NCBI RefSeq assembly: GCF_012274275.1
Contig: NZ_JAANZA010000001.1
Location: 1,302,001-1,366,000, forward strand
Source: Cryobacterium sp. BB307
Lineage (GTDB): Bacteria; Actinomycetota; Actinomycetes; Actinomycetales; Microbacteriaceae
DNA length: 64,000 bases
Reading direction: 5' to 3'
Below, in pieces: positions 53,980 through 62,992 of the stretch; position 1 is the first letter of the stretch, and each line of letters opens with the position of its first letter. Both the position numbers and the translations under genes were made by a program. The notes beneath the pieces were generated by a model. The model made no database searches. It had not been told where the DNA came from and worked only from the letters and a program-made list of their open reading frames with translations.

Positions 53980-55155
53980 TCACAGGGAGAGCAGCAGGGC
54001 CTCGCCCTGACCGCCACCGCCGCACAGCGCCACCGCGGCCTTGCCCGAGCCGCGACGCTTGAGTTCGTAGGCCGCGTGCAGCGCGAGGCGGGCACCGGAT
54101 GCGCCGATCGGGTGCCCGATCGCGATCGCACCGCCGTGGATGTTCACGTTGTCGAGGCTCACGCCGAGCGCGCGCGCCGAGTGCAGGGACACCGCGGCGA
54201 ACGCCTCGTTGATCTCGATGAAGTCGAGATCCGCGGTCGACCAGCCCTGGCGCTCGAGCGCCGCGGTGATCGCGTGCGCTGGTTGCGCGTGCAGCGAGTT
54301 GTCCGGGCCGGCGACCTGGCCTGGGGCTCCGATGACGGCGAGGTAGTCGAGGTTGTTCGCCTCGGCGTACTCGCGGCTGGCGAGGATGACCGCGGCAGCA
54401 CCGTCGGAGATGGGGGAGGAGTTGCCCGCGGTGATGGTGCCACCCTCGGTGAACGCCGGGCGCAGCCCTGAAAGTGACTCGGGTGTGGAGTCGGGGCGCA
54501 CGCCCTCGTCGGTGTCGACGACAGTGTCGCCCTTGCGGCCCTTGATGGTGACGGGCACGATCTCCTCGGCGATCAGGCCTGTCGCAGCGGCGGCCCGCTG
54601 GTGGGATGCGGCGGCGACCTCGTCCTGGTCTTCGCGGCTGATGCTGAGCGACGGGTTGTGCTTCTCGGTGGAGGTGCCCATCGACTCGCGGTCGAACGCA
54701 TCCGTCAGCCCGTCGTGCGCCGTGGTGTCGACTACCGAGGTGTTGCCGTAGGACCAGCCGCGGCGCGAGCCGGGCAGCACGTGGGGCGCGTTGGACATGG
54801 ATTCCTGCCCGCCGACCGCAACCACCTCGGCCTCGCCAGCGCGGATGAGCCGAGCACCGTCGATGATCGCGGCGAGCCCGGAGAGGCAGATCTTGTTGAT
54901 GGTGGTGGCGGGGACGTTCCAGCCGATGCCCGCGTGTATCGCGGCCTGGCGAGCGGGACCCTGGCCGAGGCCCGCGGTGAGCACGTTGCCCATGATGACG
55001 GCGTCGATCGCGCTGACGTCGACCCCGGAGCGCTCGATGGCACCTTTAAGCGCGATGGTGCCGAGCTCGACGGCGGAGAGAGAGGACAGTGCGCCGTTCA
55101 TCTTCCCTTGTGGGGTGCGTGCTCCGGCGAGGATGACGACATCGCGTGTGGTCAT
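53980..55155 (-). CDS. Acetyl-CoA C-acetyltransferase (thiolase II)
   Basis: About 391 residues, biosynthetic/degradative short-chain thiolase. Active-site Cys in NKICLSGLAAI, GGQESMSNAPHVLPG, EINEAFAAVSLHSA, GGAIAIGHPIGASG (His) and the second Cys in ALCGGGGQGEAL. It splits acetoacetyl-CoA into two acetyl-CoA. ATG 55155 has GGAG nine bases upstream; ATG 55170 is also possible. It is divergent from the Liv-type operon, and together with its SDR and CoA-transferase it would complete a route from 3-hydroxybutyrate to acetyl-CoA. Confidence 0.92.
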   Translation of the reverse strand: MTTRDVVILAGARTPQGKMNGALSSLSAVELGTIALKGAIERSGVDVSAIDAVIMGNVLTAGLGQGPARQAAIHAGIGWNVPATTINKICLSGLAAIIDGARLIRAGEAEVVAVGGQESMSNAPHVLPGSRRGWSYGNTSVVDTTAHDGLTDAFDRESMGTSTEKHNPSLSISREDQDEVAAASHQRAAAATGLIAEEIVPVTIKGRKGDTVVDTDEGVRPDSTPESLSGLRPAFTEGGTITAGNSSPISDGAAAVILASREYAEANNLDYLAVIGAPGQVAGPDNSLHAQPAHAITAALERQGWSTADLDFIEINEAFAAVSLHSARALGVSLDNVNIHGGAIAIGHPIGASGARLALHAAYELKRRGSGKAAVALCGGGGQGEALLLSL

Positions 55156-55179
55156 AGGTTGCGGCTCCATTGCTCGTTC

Positions 55180-55203
55180 GCGCCGTTTAAGGTGATACGG
55201 CGC
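55180..55203. promoter_or_regulatory. Inverted repeat, candidate TetR operator
   Basis: GCGCCGT-N10-ACGGCGC, a 24-base inverted repeat in the region between the thiolase and the ABC operon, whose sixth gene encodes a TetR regulator. Size and place suit a TetR dimer. Confidence 0.5.
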
Positions 55204-55220
55204 GGTGCCCGTGTGTCTGC

Positions 55221-55250
55221 TTGACACTCTACTTCGAATGGTACTACTTT
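55221..55250 (+). promoter_or_regulatory. Promoter of the ABC transporter/catabolic operon
   Basis: TTGACA at 55221-55226 and TACTTT at 55245-55250 with an 18-base spacer, 70 bases before the first ATG. This is the clearest two-box promoter in the window. Confidence 0.6.
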
Positions 55251-55320
55251 GCTGAGACCTGAATCGTCTGTCATATTGGCGGACGAACCCCACGTCACCA
55301 ACAGCACGAAAGGCATTCAC

Positions 55321-56511
55321 ATGCGGGTAACAAAGAAGTACCTGGCACCGGCCATCCTGGCCGTCGCGGGTCTGGCCCTAGCCGGATGCGCACCGTCGAC
55401 GTCCACCCCTGAGCCCGGCACCAACGGAGAGGACCTCGCACCGGTCAACGTTGCGGTCATCACCTCCGAGACCGGTCCGCTCGCCCTTTACGGCCAGGCC
55501 TACCTGAACGGTTTCGAGGCCGGCCTCGACTACGCGACCGACGGCACCGGAAAGGTCGACGGCCGCGAGATCAACATCACCCACGCGGACGATGCAGGCG
55601 ACACCGACAAGGCCGTGACCGCGGCCAAGAACTTCATCGGCGACGGCTACAAGATCATCGCCGGCACCGCGGCATCCGGTATCGCACTCGCGCTCGCCGA
55701 GCAGGCCGAGCAGAACAAGATCCTGTACATCTCCGGCCCCGCCGCAGCCGACGCCATCACCGGCGTCAACGACTACACCTTCCGCTCGGGCCGCCAGACC
55801 ATCCAGGACATCTCCACCGCGGGTACCTTCGCGGGCGACGTCAAGGGCAAGACGGTCCTCGTCTTCGCGCAGGACACCGCGTTCGGCCAGGGCAACTTCG
55901 CCGGCGTCACCGCAGTGCTCGGCGGGCAGGGCGCGACCGTCGTGAGCGAGCTCGTTCCCGAGGACGCCACCGAGTTCACGCCCTTCGCCCAGAAGATCAA
56001 CGACGTGAAGCCGGACCTCGTGTTCGTCGCGTGGGCGGGCGCAACCTCCGCCGCAATGTGGGAGGCGCTCTCGCAGCAGGGCGTTTTCGACAACTTCCCG
56101 GTCGTCACCGGTCTCGGCGACGTCTCCACCTTCGGCGCCTACGGCCCCGCGAGCGAGAAGATCAGCTTCCTCAACCACTACTTCGGTGGCGCTGCGGGCA
56201 CTGACGCCGAGAAGTTCATGATCGAGCACCTGGAGAAGAACGGCCACGTCGCCGACCTCTTCTCACCGGATGGCTTCGTCGCCGCGCAGATGATCGTGCG
56301 AGCGATCAGCGAGGGTGGCGGAGACGACGTCGACGAGATGATCGCATCGCTCGAGGGCTGGACCTTCGACTCGGTTAAGGGTGAGCTCACCATCCGTGCC
56401 GCGGACCACGCAGTCATCCAGCCGATGTTCCAGGCGCGACTCAAGGCACAGGGCGGCACCTACGTCCCCGAGCTGATCAAGGTCGTCGACGCCAAGACCG
56501 TCGAGCCGTAA
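55321..56511 (+). CDS. ABC transporter substrate-binding lipoprotein, LivK-like
   Basis: About 396 residues. Lipobox LAGC with Cys23, then a periplasmic-binding fold type I (NVAVITSETGPLALYGQAYLNGFEAGLDY, TVLVFAQDTAFGQGNFAGVTAVLGGQGATVVSELVPEDATEFTPFAQKINDVKPDLVFVAW). It captures the substrate of the importer behind it. The Liv group takes amino acids but also amides, aromatic acids and short acids; the enzymes downstream suggest a short hydroxy- or keto-acid or ester. GAAAGG lies seven bases before the ATG. Confidence 0.9.
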   Translation: MRVTKKYLAPAILAVAGLALAGCAPSTSTPEPGTNGEDLAPVNVAVITSETGPLALYGQAYLNGFEAGLDYATDGTGKVDGREINITHADDAGDTDKAVTAAKNFIGDGYKIIAGTAASGIALALAEQAEQNKILYISGPAAADAITGVNDYTFRSGRQTIQDISTAGTFAGDVKGKTVLVFAQDTAFGQGNFAGVTAVLGGQGATVVSELVPEDATEFTPFAQKINDVKPDLVFVAWAGATSAAMWEALSQQGVFDNFPVVTGLGDVSTFGAYGPASEKISFLNHYFGGAAGTDAEKFMIEHLEKNGHVADLFSPDGFVAAQMIVRAISEGGGDDVDEMIASLEGWTFDSVKGELTIRAADHAVIQPMFQARLKAQGGTYVPELIKVVDAKTVEP

Positions 56512-56527
56512 GCGACAAGCACCAAAC

Positions 56528-57289
56528 ATGACGACCAACCAGCCCGTGCTCGAAGTACAGGATCTGAGCCTTCAGATCGGCGGCGCACGCATCCTCACGG
56601 ATGTGAACCTGTCGGTGGCGCAAGGCGAGATGCTGGGTGTTATCGGTCCCAACGGGGCCGGTAAGACCACCTTGTTCAACCTGATCTCAGGCGTCCTGAA
56701 CCCGACAGGCGGCACCATCCGCCTCGAGGGCAAGGACGTGAGCAAGGACCAGATCTTCACGAGAGCACGGGCTGGTCTCGGTCGCACCTTCCAGACCTCC
56801 AGCCTGTTCAACGGACTGTCGGCCCTGGAGAACGTCCGCCTCGCGGCACAGGCCAAGCTCGGCGGCAGCCTGTCGCTGACCCGGTTCCCCCGGAACGGCG
56901 ACCAGGCAACAACGATCGCCGAGGAGAAGCTCGAGGAAGTCGGACTCGCGCACCATGCGACAACCGACGCCGGCGTGCTCTCCCACGGCGACAAGCGCAA
57001 GCTCGAGATCGCGATGCTGCTGGCTACTGAGCCCAGCGTCATCCTGCTCGACGAGCCGATGGCGGGCGTCGCATCCGGTGACGTTCCCGGGCTCACCGAA
57101 GTCATCCGCAACCTGCACCGCGGGCACGGACGCACGGTCCTCATGGTCGAACACCACATCGAGGTCGTCCTCGGTCTGGTCGACCGTGTCGCCGTCATGC
57201 ACCATGGACAACTGCTCGTCGTTGACACTCCGGAGGCCGTGATGGCCAACCCGGCAGTGCAGAGCGCCTACCTCGGGGAGAGCGTGTGA
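56528..57289 (+). CDS. ABC transporter ATP-binding protein, LivG-like
   Basis: About 253 residues. Walker A GPNGAGKTTLFNLISG, signature LSHGDKRKLEIAMLL, Walker B VILLDEPMAGV, switch His in MVEHHIEVVLGLVDRVAV. The LivG type carries the segment ALENVRLAAQAKLGG seen here. It starts 16 bases after the binding-protein gene and ends in a 4-base overlap with livF. Confidence 0.93.
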   Translation: MTTNQPVLEVQDLSLQIGGARILTDVNLSVAQGEMLGVIGPNGAGKTTLFNLISGVLNPTGGTIRLEGKDVSKDQIFTRARAGLGRTFQTSSLFNGLSALENVRLAAQAKLGGSLSLTRFPRNGDQATTIAEEKLEEVGLAHHATTDAGVLSHGDKRKLEIAMLLATEPSVILLDEPMAGVASGDVPGLTEVIRNLHRGHGRTVLMVEHHIEVVLGLVDRVAVMHHGQLLVVDTPEAVMANPAVQSAYLGESV

Positions 57290-58059
57290 ACGCCCCAGCA
57301 CCATCCGACTCGATCCTCACCGTTCGCAATCTCAGCGCCAAGGTCGCCGGGCAGCAGGTCGTCGAGGACGTCAGCTTCGACGTTCCGGCAACCGGCGTCA
57401 CGGCCCTGCTCGGTCGCAACGGTGTCGGCAAGACCAGCACCATCAAGGGCATCCTCGGCCTGATCGAGCGCAAGGGCGAACTGACGTTTGCCGGCGAGCG
57501 GATCGAACGGCTGCGCACCCACAAGATCGTGCAGCGCGGCATCGGCTATGTCCCAGAGGACCGCGAGGTGTTCAGCAAGCTGAGCGTCGCGGAGAACCTG
57601 CGTCTCGCCGAGCGCACCAGCAAGCCACGCCGCGAGCTGGTTGACAACCTGTTTCCGGACCTCGTCGAGCGGGCGGCCCAGAAGGCAGGAACGCTTTCCG
57701 GCGGCCAGCAGCAGATGCTGTCGCTCGGTCGCGCGCTGATCAACGAGAACCGGCTGCTGCTCGTCGATGAGCCGACCAAGGGGCTCGCGCCGATCATCGT
57801 CTCCCAGGTCGCGGATGCGCTCGCCGAGGCAGCGAAGACCGTCCCGATCCTGCTGGTCGAGCAGAACCTGCAGGTTGTGCGCCAACTCGCCGAGGACGTC
57901 ATCGTGCTCGATGGAGGCCGTGTGGTCTACACGGGCAAGGCGAAGACCCTTCTCGATGACGAGACACTCATTCACCGATTCCTCGGAGTGAGCGGTGGCG
58001 ACAGCCACCCGGCGCCGAGCGTAGCGAGCGCGACCAGCGCTCAGGAGGAGCGCGCATGA
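57286..58059 (+). CDS. ABC transporter ATP-binding protein, LivF-like
   Basis: About 257 residues. Walker A GRNGVGKTSTIKGILG, signature LSGGQQQMLSLGRALI, Walker B LLLVDEPTKGLAP, and VEQNLQVVRQLAEDVIVLDGGR near the end. With LivG it forms the heterodimeric motor. GTG start overlapping the livG stop; its own stop overlaps the next start (ATGA). Confidence 0.93.
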   Translation: MNAPAPSDSILTVRNLSAKVAGQQVVEDVSFDVPATGVTALLGRNGVGKTSTIKGILGLIERKGELTFAGERIERLRTHKIVQRGIGYVPEDREVFSKLSVAENLRLAERTSKPRRELVDNLFPDLVERAAQKAGTLSGGQQQMLSLGRALINENRLLLVDEPTKGLAPIIVSQVADALAEAAKTVPILLVEQNLQVVRQLAEDVIVLDGGRVVYTGKAKTLLDDETLIHRFLGVSGGDSHPAPSVASATSAQEERA

Positions 58060-58928
58060 GCACCATAGTGCTGCTGCTCATCACCGGGCTCGGGCTCGGT
58101 GCACTGTACTTCCTCGTCGCATCCGGGCTCTCCCTGATCTACGGGCTGATGGACGTGCTGAACTTCGCGCATGGGTCGTTCCTGACCCTCGGCGCGTTCG
58201 CCGGCTGGGAGTTCGCCCGCCGCTTCGGGGCCGACAGCTGGGGGACCTTCCTGCTCTCGCTGCTGGTTGGCGCCGCGGTCGGCGCGATCTTCGCAGTCCT
58301 GACCGAGCTGCTGCTGATTCGAAAGCTGTACGAGAGACTGATCGAGCAAGTGCTCGTGACGGTCGGTCTCGCACTGGCAACCGTCGCGCTGTTCGAGGGC
58401 ATCTGGGGGCAGGACCCCATCTACCTCACCGCGCCGGCGTGGATGGGCGGCCAGACCAACGTCCTCGGTGCATCCATCCCGAACGACCGCTTCCTCTACA
58501 TCGCGGCAGCAGTCATCGTGCTCATCGCCATCGTGCTATTCCTGAAGTTCACGCGCTTCGGGCTCATCATCCGCGCCGGCGTGGAGAACCGCTCCATGGT
58601 GACGGCGCTCGGCATCGACGTTCGCTCTGCGTTCACGCTCGTGTTCGCCATCGGTGGCGCCGCAGCCGGAATCGGCGGCGTGCTGGCCTCGCACTACAAC
58701 GGGTATGTGTCGCCGTACATCGGCGGTTCGCTGCTGATCTTCGCGTTCATCGTCACCGTCATCGGCGGTCTCGGCTCGCTCAGCGGCGCGGCGATCGCCT
58801 CGGCAGTGGTCGCGGTGCTGCAGCAGTTCGCGAACTACCACTGGGGCATCGGTGACCTCGTGGTCGTGCTGCTGCTCGCGGCAGTGCTGCTCCTCCGCCC
58901 GTCCGGACTTCTCGGGAGCAAGGCATGA
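58056..58928 (+). CDS. ABC transporter permease, LivH-like
   Basis: About 290 residues with eight likely membrane segments. The opening LGLGALYFLVASGLSLIYGLMDVLNFAHGSFLTLGAF is the LivH hallmark, and RAGVENRSMVTALGIDV is the loop that meets the ATPase. Overlaps on both sides by four bases. Confidence 0.93.
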   Translation: MSTIVLLLITGLGLGALYFLVASGLSLIYGLMDVLNFAHGSFLTLGAFAGWEFARRFGADSWGTFLLSLLVGAAVGAIFAVLTELLLIRKLYERLIEQVLVTVGLALATVALFEGIWGQDPIYLTAPAWMGGQTNVLGASIPNDRFLYIAAAVIVLIAIVLFLKFTRFGLIIRAGVENRSMVTALGIDVRSAFTLVFAIGGAAAGIGGVLASHYNGYVSPYIGGSLLIFAFIVTVIGGLGSLSGAAIASAVVAVLQQFANYHWGIGDLVVVLLLAAVLLLRPSGLLGSKA

Positions 58929-60037
58929 GCAACGCAACGCAGACAACGAACAAGCCTTCGGTGATGGACTTCCTCACCCGCCCGGCCGTCAAGTGGGTGC
59001 TCGGGGCGCTGCTCGTCGGCTTCCTCGCGCTGCTGCCCATGCTGAACCTCAGCATCCCTGGCGTGCTGCCTGGCGCCACCTACACGCCCGGCACGCTGCA
59101 GCTCCTCGCGTTCACGATGCTGATCGCCGGTCTCGCGCTCAGCTACCACCTGATCTTCGGTGTCGCCGGGCTGCTCTCGTTCGGCCATGCGCTGTACTTC
59201 GCGGCCGGCGCCTACGGCCTCGGGATCGTGCTGCGCCGGTTCGAGATGGAGCTCATCCCGGCGATCGTGATCACGCTGGTCGTCGGCCTTCTGATCGCAG
59301 GCGTAGTCGGCGCGGTCAGCCTGCGGGTCACCGGGATCGGGTTCGCCATGGTCACCCTCGCGTTCGCGCAGGCGGGCTCGGTGCTCGTGCGCCGCAACGC
59401 CGATTGGACCGGTGGCGACGAGGGACTCGCACTCGACACGACGCACATCCCGGATGAACTGGTGGGCGTGCTCAACACGCGCAACCTGTATTGGGTCTGC
59501 CTCGCAGTGCTGGTGCTCGTGTTCCTCGTGACCAGCTGGTTCGAGAAGTCCCGGGCCGGCCACGTCGTCGCGGCGACGCGCGAGAACGAGCTGCGTGTTC
59601 GCGTCATCGGCATCCGGCCGTACTTCGTGAAGCTGCTCACCTTCATCGTTGCTGGGGTGCTCGCCACCATCGTCGGCATGGCCTACCTGCTGCTGCAGTC
59701 GAGCGCCACGCAGAAGATCATCACCGCCGACTTCACCCTGACCCTGCTCGTCATCGTCGTGCTCGGCGGCGTCGGCTACCGCTGGGGCGCCGTCATCGGC
59801 GGTGTCGTCTACACGCTGCTGGACCAGCGACTCACCGTGCTTGCCGGCTCGGAAGCGATCGCAGGTCTTCCCGACTTCCTTCGCATCCCCCTTTCGGAAC
59901 CCCTCTTCATTCTGGGAACGTTGTTCATCCTGGTCGTTCTGTTCCTGCCGGGCGGCATCGCCGGACTGGCGAAGCGCGTCACGCGGGGACGGTCGAACGT
60001 CCGGGCTGAGAGGGATGTCCTGGAGGAGGTCGTGTGA
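58925..60037 (+). CDS. ABC transporter permease, LivM-like
   Basis: About 370 residues, the second membrane subunit. LAFTMLIAGLALSYHLIFGVAGLLSFGHALYFAAGAYGLGI and ENELRVRVIGIRPYFVKLLTFIVAGVLATIVGMAYLLL are typical. The cytoplasmic tail (RVTRGRSNVRAERDVLEEVV) is long and charged. Its stop overlaps the acyl-CoA synthetase start (GTGA), tying transport to metabolism in one transcript. Confidence 0.93.
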   Translation: MSNATQTTNKPSVMDFLTRPAVKWVLGALLVGFLALLPMLNLSIPGVLPGATYTPGTLQLLAFTMLIAGLALSYHLIFGVAGLLSFGHALYFAAGAYGLGIVLRRFEMELIPAIVITLVVGLLIAGVVGAVSLRVTGIGFAMVTLAFAQAGSVLVRRNADWTGGDEGLALDTTHIPDELVGVLNTRNLYWVCLAVLVLVFLVTSWFEKSRAGHVVAATRENELRVRVIGIRPYFVKLLTFIVAGVLATIVGMAYLLLQSSATQKIITADFTLTLLVIVVLGGVGYRWGAVIGGVVYTLLDQRLTVLAGSEAIAGLPDFLRIPLSEPLFILGTLFILVVLFLPGGIAGLAKRVTRGRSNVRAERDVLEEVV

Positions 60038-61599
60038 ACGACGGGCTGCACACGCTCGGCCGGTGGACCCGTGACCGTGCGGTCGCGACGCCGGACCGGG
60101 TGGCGGTAGACGATCGCGGCGTAGTCGTGACCTACCGCGACCTTGACGAGCGCGCGAGCAACCTCGCGGCCGCCCTGCTCGAGCGCGGGTACGGCGTCGG
60201 CGACCGCATCGCGACGATCACCGGCAACAGCGCCGACCATGTCGTGCTGTTCTTCGCGTGCGCGAAGGCCGGCATCATCCTGGCGCCGCTGTCCTGGCGG
60301 CTGTCCCCTCGCGAACTCGCCCAGCAGTTGCAGATCGCCGACCCGGCTCTGCTGCTGGTCGAGGAAGAGTTCCGCACCCTCGCGGCGGCGACAACCAAGC
60401 GGCTCGTCACGCAGCCGGCCGTCGAGGCCCTCGGCGGCAGCGGAATCGAGGCGAGCGTCCCGCACCCTGTGCGCAGCAACCCGGCCGAGCTTCCAGAACA
60501 GCGCGCGGTGCGCGACGACGACGGCCTGCTCATCATCTTCACGTCCGGAACGCAGGGACCGGCCAGAGGCGCCATCCTCACGCATGCCAACTGCTTCTGG
60601 ACCAACCTCGCGTTCTCGCGCACCGTCGAGATCACCAGCCGCGACACGGTGCTCGCGGTCATGCCCCAGTACCACGTTGGCGGCTGGAACGTTCAGCCGC
60701 TGCTCGCCTGGTGGGTCGGCGCGACGGTCGTGCTCGAGCGCACCTTCGACCCCGGGCGGGTCCTCCAGCTCATCCAGGACCGCAGGATCACCACCATGAT
60801 GGGTGTCCCCGCGAACTACCTGTTCCTCGCCGAGCACCCGTCCTTCCGGGGCACCGACTTCTCCAGCCTCAGGCACGCTGTCGTCGGCGGGGCGCCGATG
60901 CCGGAACCGCTGCTGCGCACCTGGCACTCGCGTGGCGTCGCACTGACACAGGGCTACGGCCTGACCGAGGCGAGCCCGAACGTGCTGTGCCTGCCGGACG
61001 AGGACGCCCGCACCAAGATCGGACTCGCGGGCAAGCCGTACCCGCACGTCGAGGTCGCCGTGGCGGATGCGATCACCGGCGAGATCCTCGACGGCGAGGC
61101 CACAGGGGAGCTGCTCGTCACAGGCCCCAGCGTCTTCCCCGGCTACTTCCGCGATCCGGAGAGCACCGCTCGCGCGCTGCACGGCGGCTGGCTGCACACC
61201 GGCGACCTGGTTCGCCGCGACTCCGATGGGTATTACCAGGTCGTCGATCGAATCTCCGACATCTTCATCTCCGGTGGCGAGAGCATCTCGCCCGCCGAGG
61301 TCGAGAGTGTCCTTGCCGGCCATCAGGCGGTCGCCGATGTCGCGGTCGTCGGTGTCCCGGATACCCGGTGGGGCGAGGTGGGGATCGCGCACGTGGTCGT
61401 CCGGCCGGGTTATGCAACCGACGAACAGGACCTGCTGGCGTTCTGCGGTCGCGACCTGGCCGCCTACAAGGTGCCCAAGCGCATCCGGTTCGTGCCGTCC
61501 ATCCCACGCTCGAGTGGCAACAAGGTGCTGCGCCGCGCGCTGGTCGACGCGTACCTGGCCGAGCAGGCGAGCGAGCACACGAGCGGCGGGCCGCGATGA
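60034..61599 (+). CDS. Acyl-CoA synthetase (AMP-binding)
   Basis: About 521 residues of the ANL superfamily. AMP/P-loop motif LLIIFTSGTQGPARGAILTHAN, YGLTEASPN, GELLVTGPSVFPGYF, HTGDLVRRDSDGYYQVVDRISDIFISGGESISPAEVE, and a C-terminal Lys in PRSSGNKVLRRAL. It activates a carboxylic acid to its CoA thioester with ATP. The acid may be the imported substrate (for example a short hydroxy-acid or a fatty acid released by the hydrolase). Chain length cannot be read. GTG start. Confidence 0.9.
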   Translation: MNDGLHTLGRWTRDRAVATPDRVAVDDRGVVVTYRDLDERASNLAAALLERGYGVGDRIATITGNSADHVVLFFACAKAGIILAPLSWRLSPRELAQQLQIADPALLLVEEEFRTLAAATTKRLVTQPAVEALGGSGIEASVPHPVRSNPAELPEQRAVRDDDGLLIIFTSGTQGPARGAILTHANCFWTNLAFSRTVEITSRDTVLAVMPQYHVGGWNVQPLLAWWVGATVVLERTFDPGRVLQLIQDRRITTMMGVPANYLFLAEHPSFRGTDFSSLRHAVVGGAPMPEPLLRTWHSRGVALTQGYGLTEASPNVLCLPDEDARTKIGLAGKPYPHVEVAVADAITGEILDGEATGELLVTGPSVFPGYFRDPESTARALHGGWLHTGDLVRRDSDGYYQVVDRISDIFISGGESISPAEVESVLAGHQAVADVAVVGVPDTRWGEVGIAHVVVRPGYATDEQDLLAFCGRDLAAYKVPKRIRFVPSIPRSSGNKVLRRALVDAYLAEQASEHTSGGPR

Positions 61600-62249
61600 C
61601 TGACGCGCCACGCACCGAGAGGGGCAACAGGACCCGCTCCAAGCTGCTCGTCGCAGCCGAGAAGGTGTTCTCCGAGTGCGGCTACCACGAGGCATCGATC
61701 GTGCGCATCACCGAAGCCGCCGGCGTGGCCCAGGGCACGTTCTACCTCTACTTCGGCAGCAAGCTGGAGATCTTCGACGAGCTGGTCGAGGACCTCAACC
61801 GCAGGGTCAGGCATGCGATGCGCGACGCGATGGAGGGGGCACCGACCCGACTCGAAGCCGAGCGCGCCGGCTACCACGGCTTCTTCCAGTTCACCGCAGA
61901 GCACCCCGCGCTGTACCGCATCGTGCGTGAAGCGGAATCGGTGTCGCCGAAGGCGCTGCGCATGCACTACACGCGGATCGTCGACGGCTACATCGAGGGC
62001 CTGCGCGAAGCGAAGGACCACGGAGAGATCGGCGATGTTGACCCGGCCGTTGTCGCCTGGATTTTGATGGGCATCGGCGAGATGGTCGGCATGCGGTGGG
62101 TGCTCTGGGGCGAGGACGGAGCCGCCGGCGCCGACAACGACCCCACCGCGAGCGGCACCTCACGGGTCCCGGACCACGTGTTCGAGGAGATGATGAGCTT
62201 CATCCAGCGGGGCCTCGGCGCCCCCGAGCAGAGAAAGGGACAAGCATGA
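61596..62249 (+). CDS. TetR-family regulator
   Basis: About 217 residues. N-terminal helix-turn-helix SKLLVAAEKVFSECGYHEASIVRITEAAGVAQGTFYLYFGSKLEIFDELV, then an all-helical ligand domain with LYRIVREAESVSPKALRMHYTRIVDGYI. TetR proteins of acyl-CoA operons often respond to an acyl-CoA or free acid. It lies inside the operon it probably represses; the inverted repeat at 55180-55203 is the candidate operator. Overlaps the synthetase stop by ATGA. A much longer frame upstream is an artefact. Confidence 0.92.
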   Translation: MTDAPRTERGNRTRSKLLVAAEKVFSECGYHEASIVRITEAAGVAQGTFYLYFGSKLEIFDELVEDLNRRVRHAMRDAMEGAPTRLEAERAGYHGFFQFTAEHPALYRIVREAESVSPKALRMHYTRIVDGYIEGLREAKDHGEIGDVDPAVVAWILMGIGEMVGMRWVLWGEDGAAGADNDPTASGTSRVPDHVFEEMMSFIQRGLGAPEQRKGQA

Positions 62250-62992
62250 CGGACCTGACCGGCCGAAGGGCCCTCGTCACGGGCGGTGCGAGCGGCATCG
62301 GCGCCGCGTGCGTGCACTCGCTCGCCCAGGCGGGAGCCCACGTCATCGTCGCCGACCTCGACGGCGATGCGGCTGCCAGGGTCGCAGCGGAGGTGGGTGG
62401 CGAGGCATGGCAGGTCGACCTGAGCGACACGTCCGCCCTCGCTGACCTCGACCTCGACATCGACGTGCTCGTCAACAACGCCGGAATCCAGCACGTCAGC
62501 CCCATCGAGGACTTCGACCCCGCCCGGTTCAACCTGATCATGCGGCTCATGCTGGAATCGCCGTTCCTGCTCATCCGGGCAGCGCTGCCGAAGATGTACG
62601 AGCGCGGTTGGGGCAGGGTCATCAACATCTCTTCCGTGCACGGCCTGCGCGCATCCGCCTTCAAGTCCGCCTACGTCGCGGCCAAGCACGGCCTGGAGGG
62701 TCTCTCCAAGGTGACCGCCCTCGAGGGTGGGCCGCATGGCGTCACGAGCAACTGCGTGAACCCGGGTTACGTGCGCACCCCGCTGGTCGAGAAGCAGATC
62801 GCCGACCAGGCGCGCGTGCATGGCATCCCGGAGTCCGAAGTGGTCGAGAAGATCATGCTCACCGAAAGCGCCATCAAGCGACTCCTCGAGCCCACCGAGG
62901 TTGCCGACCTCGTGCGCTGGCTGTCCGGCGACACAGCCCAGATGGTCACCGGTGCTTCGTACACCATGGACGGCGGATGGAGCTCCCGATGA
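62246..62992 (+). CDS. Short-chain dehydrogenase, 3-hydroxybutyrate dehydrogenase-like
   Basis: About 248 residues. NAD(P)-binding TGGASGIGAACVHSL, VADLDG (an Asp that favours NAD), NNAG, catalytic Ser in VINISSVHG and the YVAAK motif, and the closing loop NPGYVRTPLVEKQIADQARVHGIPESEVVEKIML, which is a known feature of 3-hydroxybutyrate dehydrogenases. It would oxidise 3-hydroxybutyrate to acetoacetate. Other hydroxy-acid substrates remain possible. Gene overlaps are four bases on both sides. Confidence 0.85.
   Translation: MTDLTGRRALVTGGASGIGAACVHSLAQAGAHVIVADLDGDAAARVAAEVGGEAWQVDLSDTSALADLDLDIDVLVNNAGIQHVSPIEDFDPARFNLIMRLMLESPFLLIRAALPKMYERGWGRVINISSVHGLRASAFKSAYVAAKHGLEGLSKVTALEGGPHGVTSNCVNPGYVRTPLVEKQIADQARVHGIPESEVVEKIMLTESAIKRLLEPTEVADLVRWLSGDTAQMVTGASYTMDGGWSSR

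Noticed and set aside
55321..60037. Plain branched-chain amino-acid importer
   Set aside because: Possible by family, but the overlapping acyl-CoA, hydroxybutyrate and CoA-transferase genes point to another substrate; not excluded.
60258..61595. Long upstream extension of the TetR frame
   Set aside because: Out-of-frame reading of the acyl-CoA synthetase; the TetR N-terminus and the ATGA overlap fix the start at 61596.
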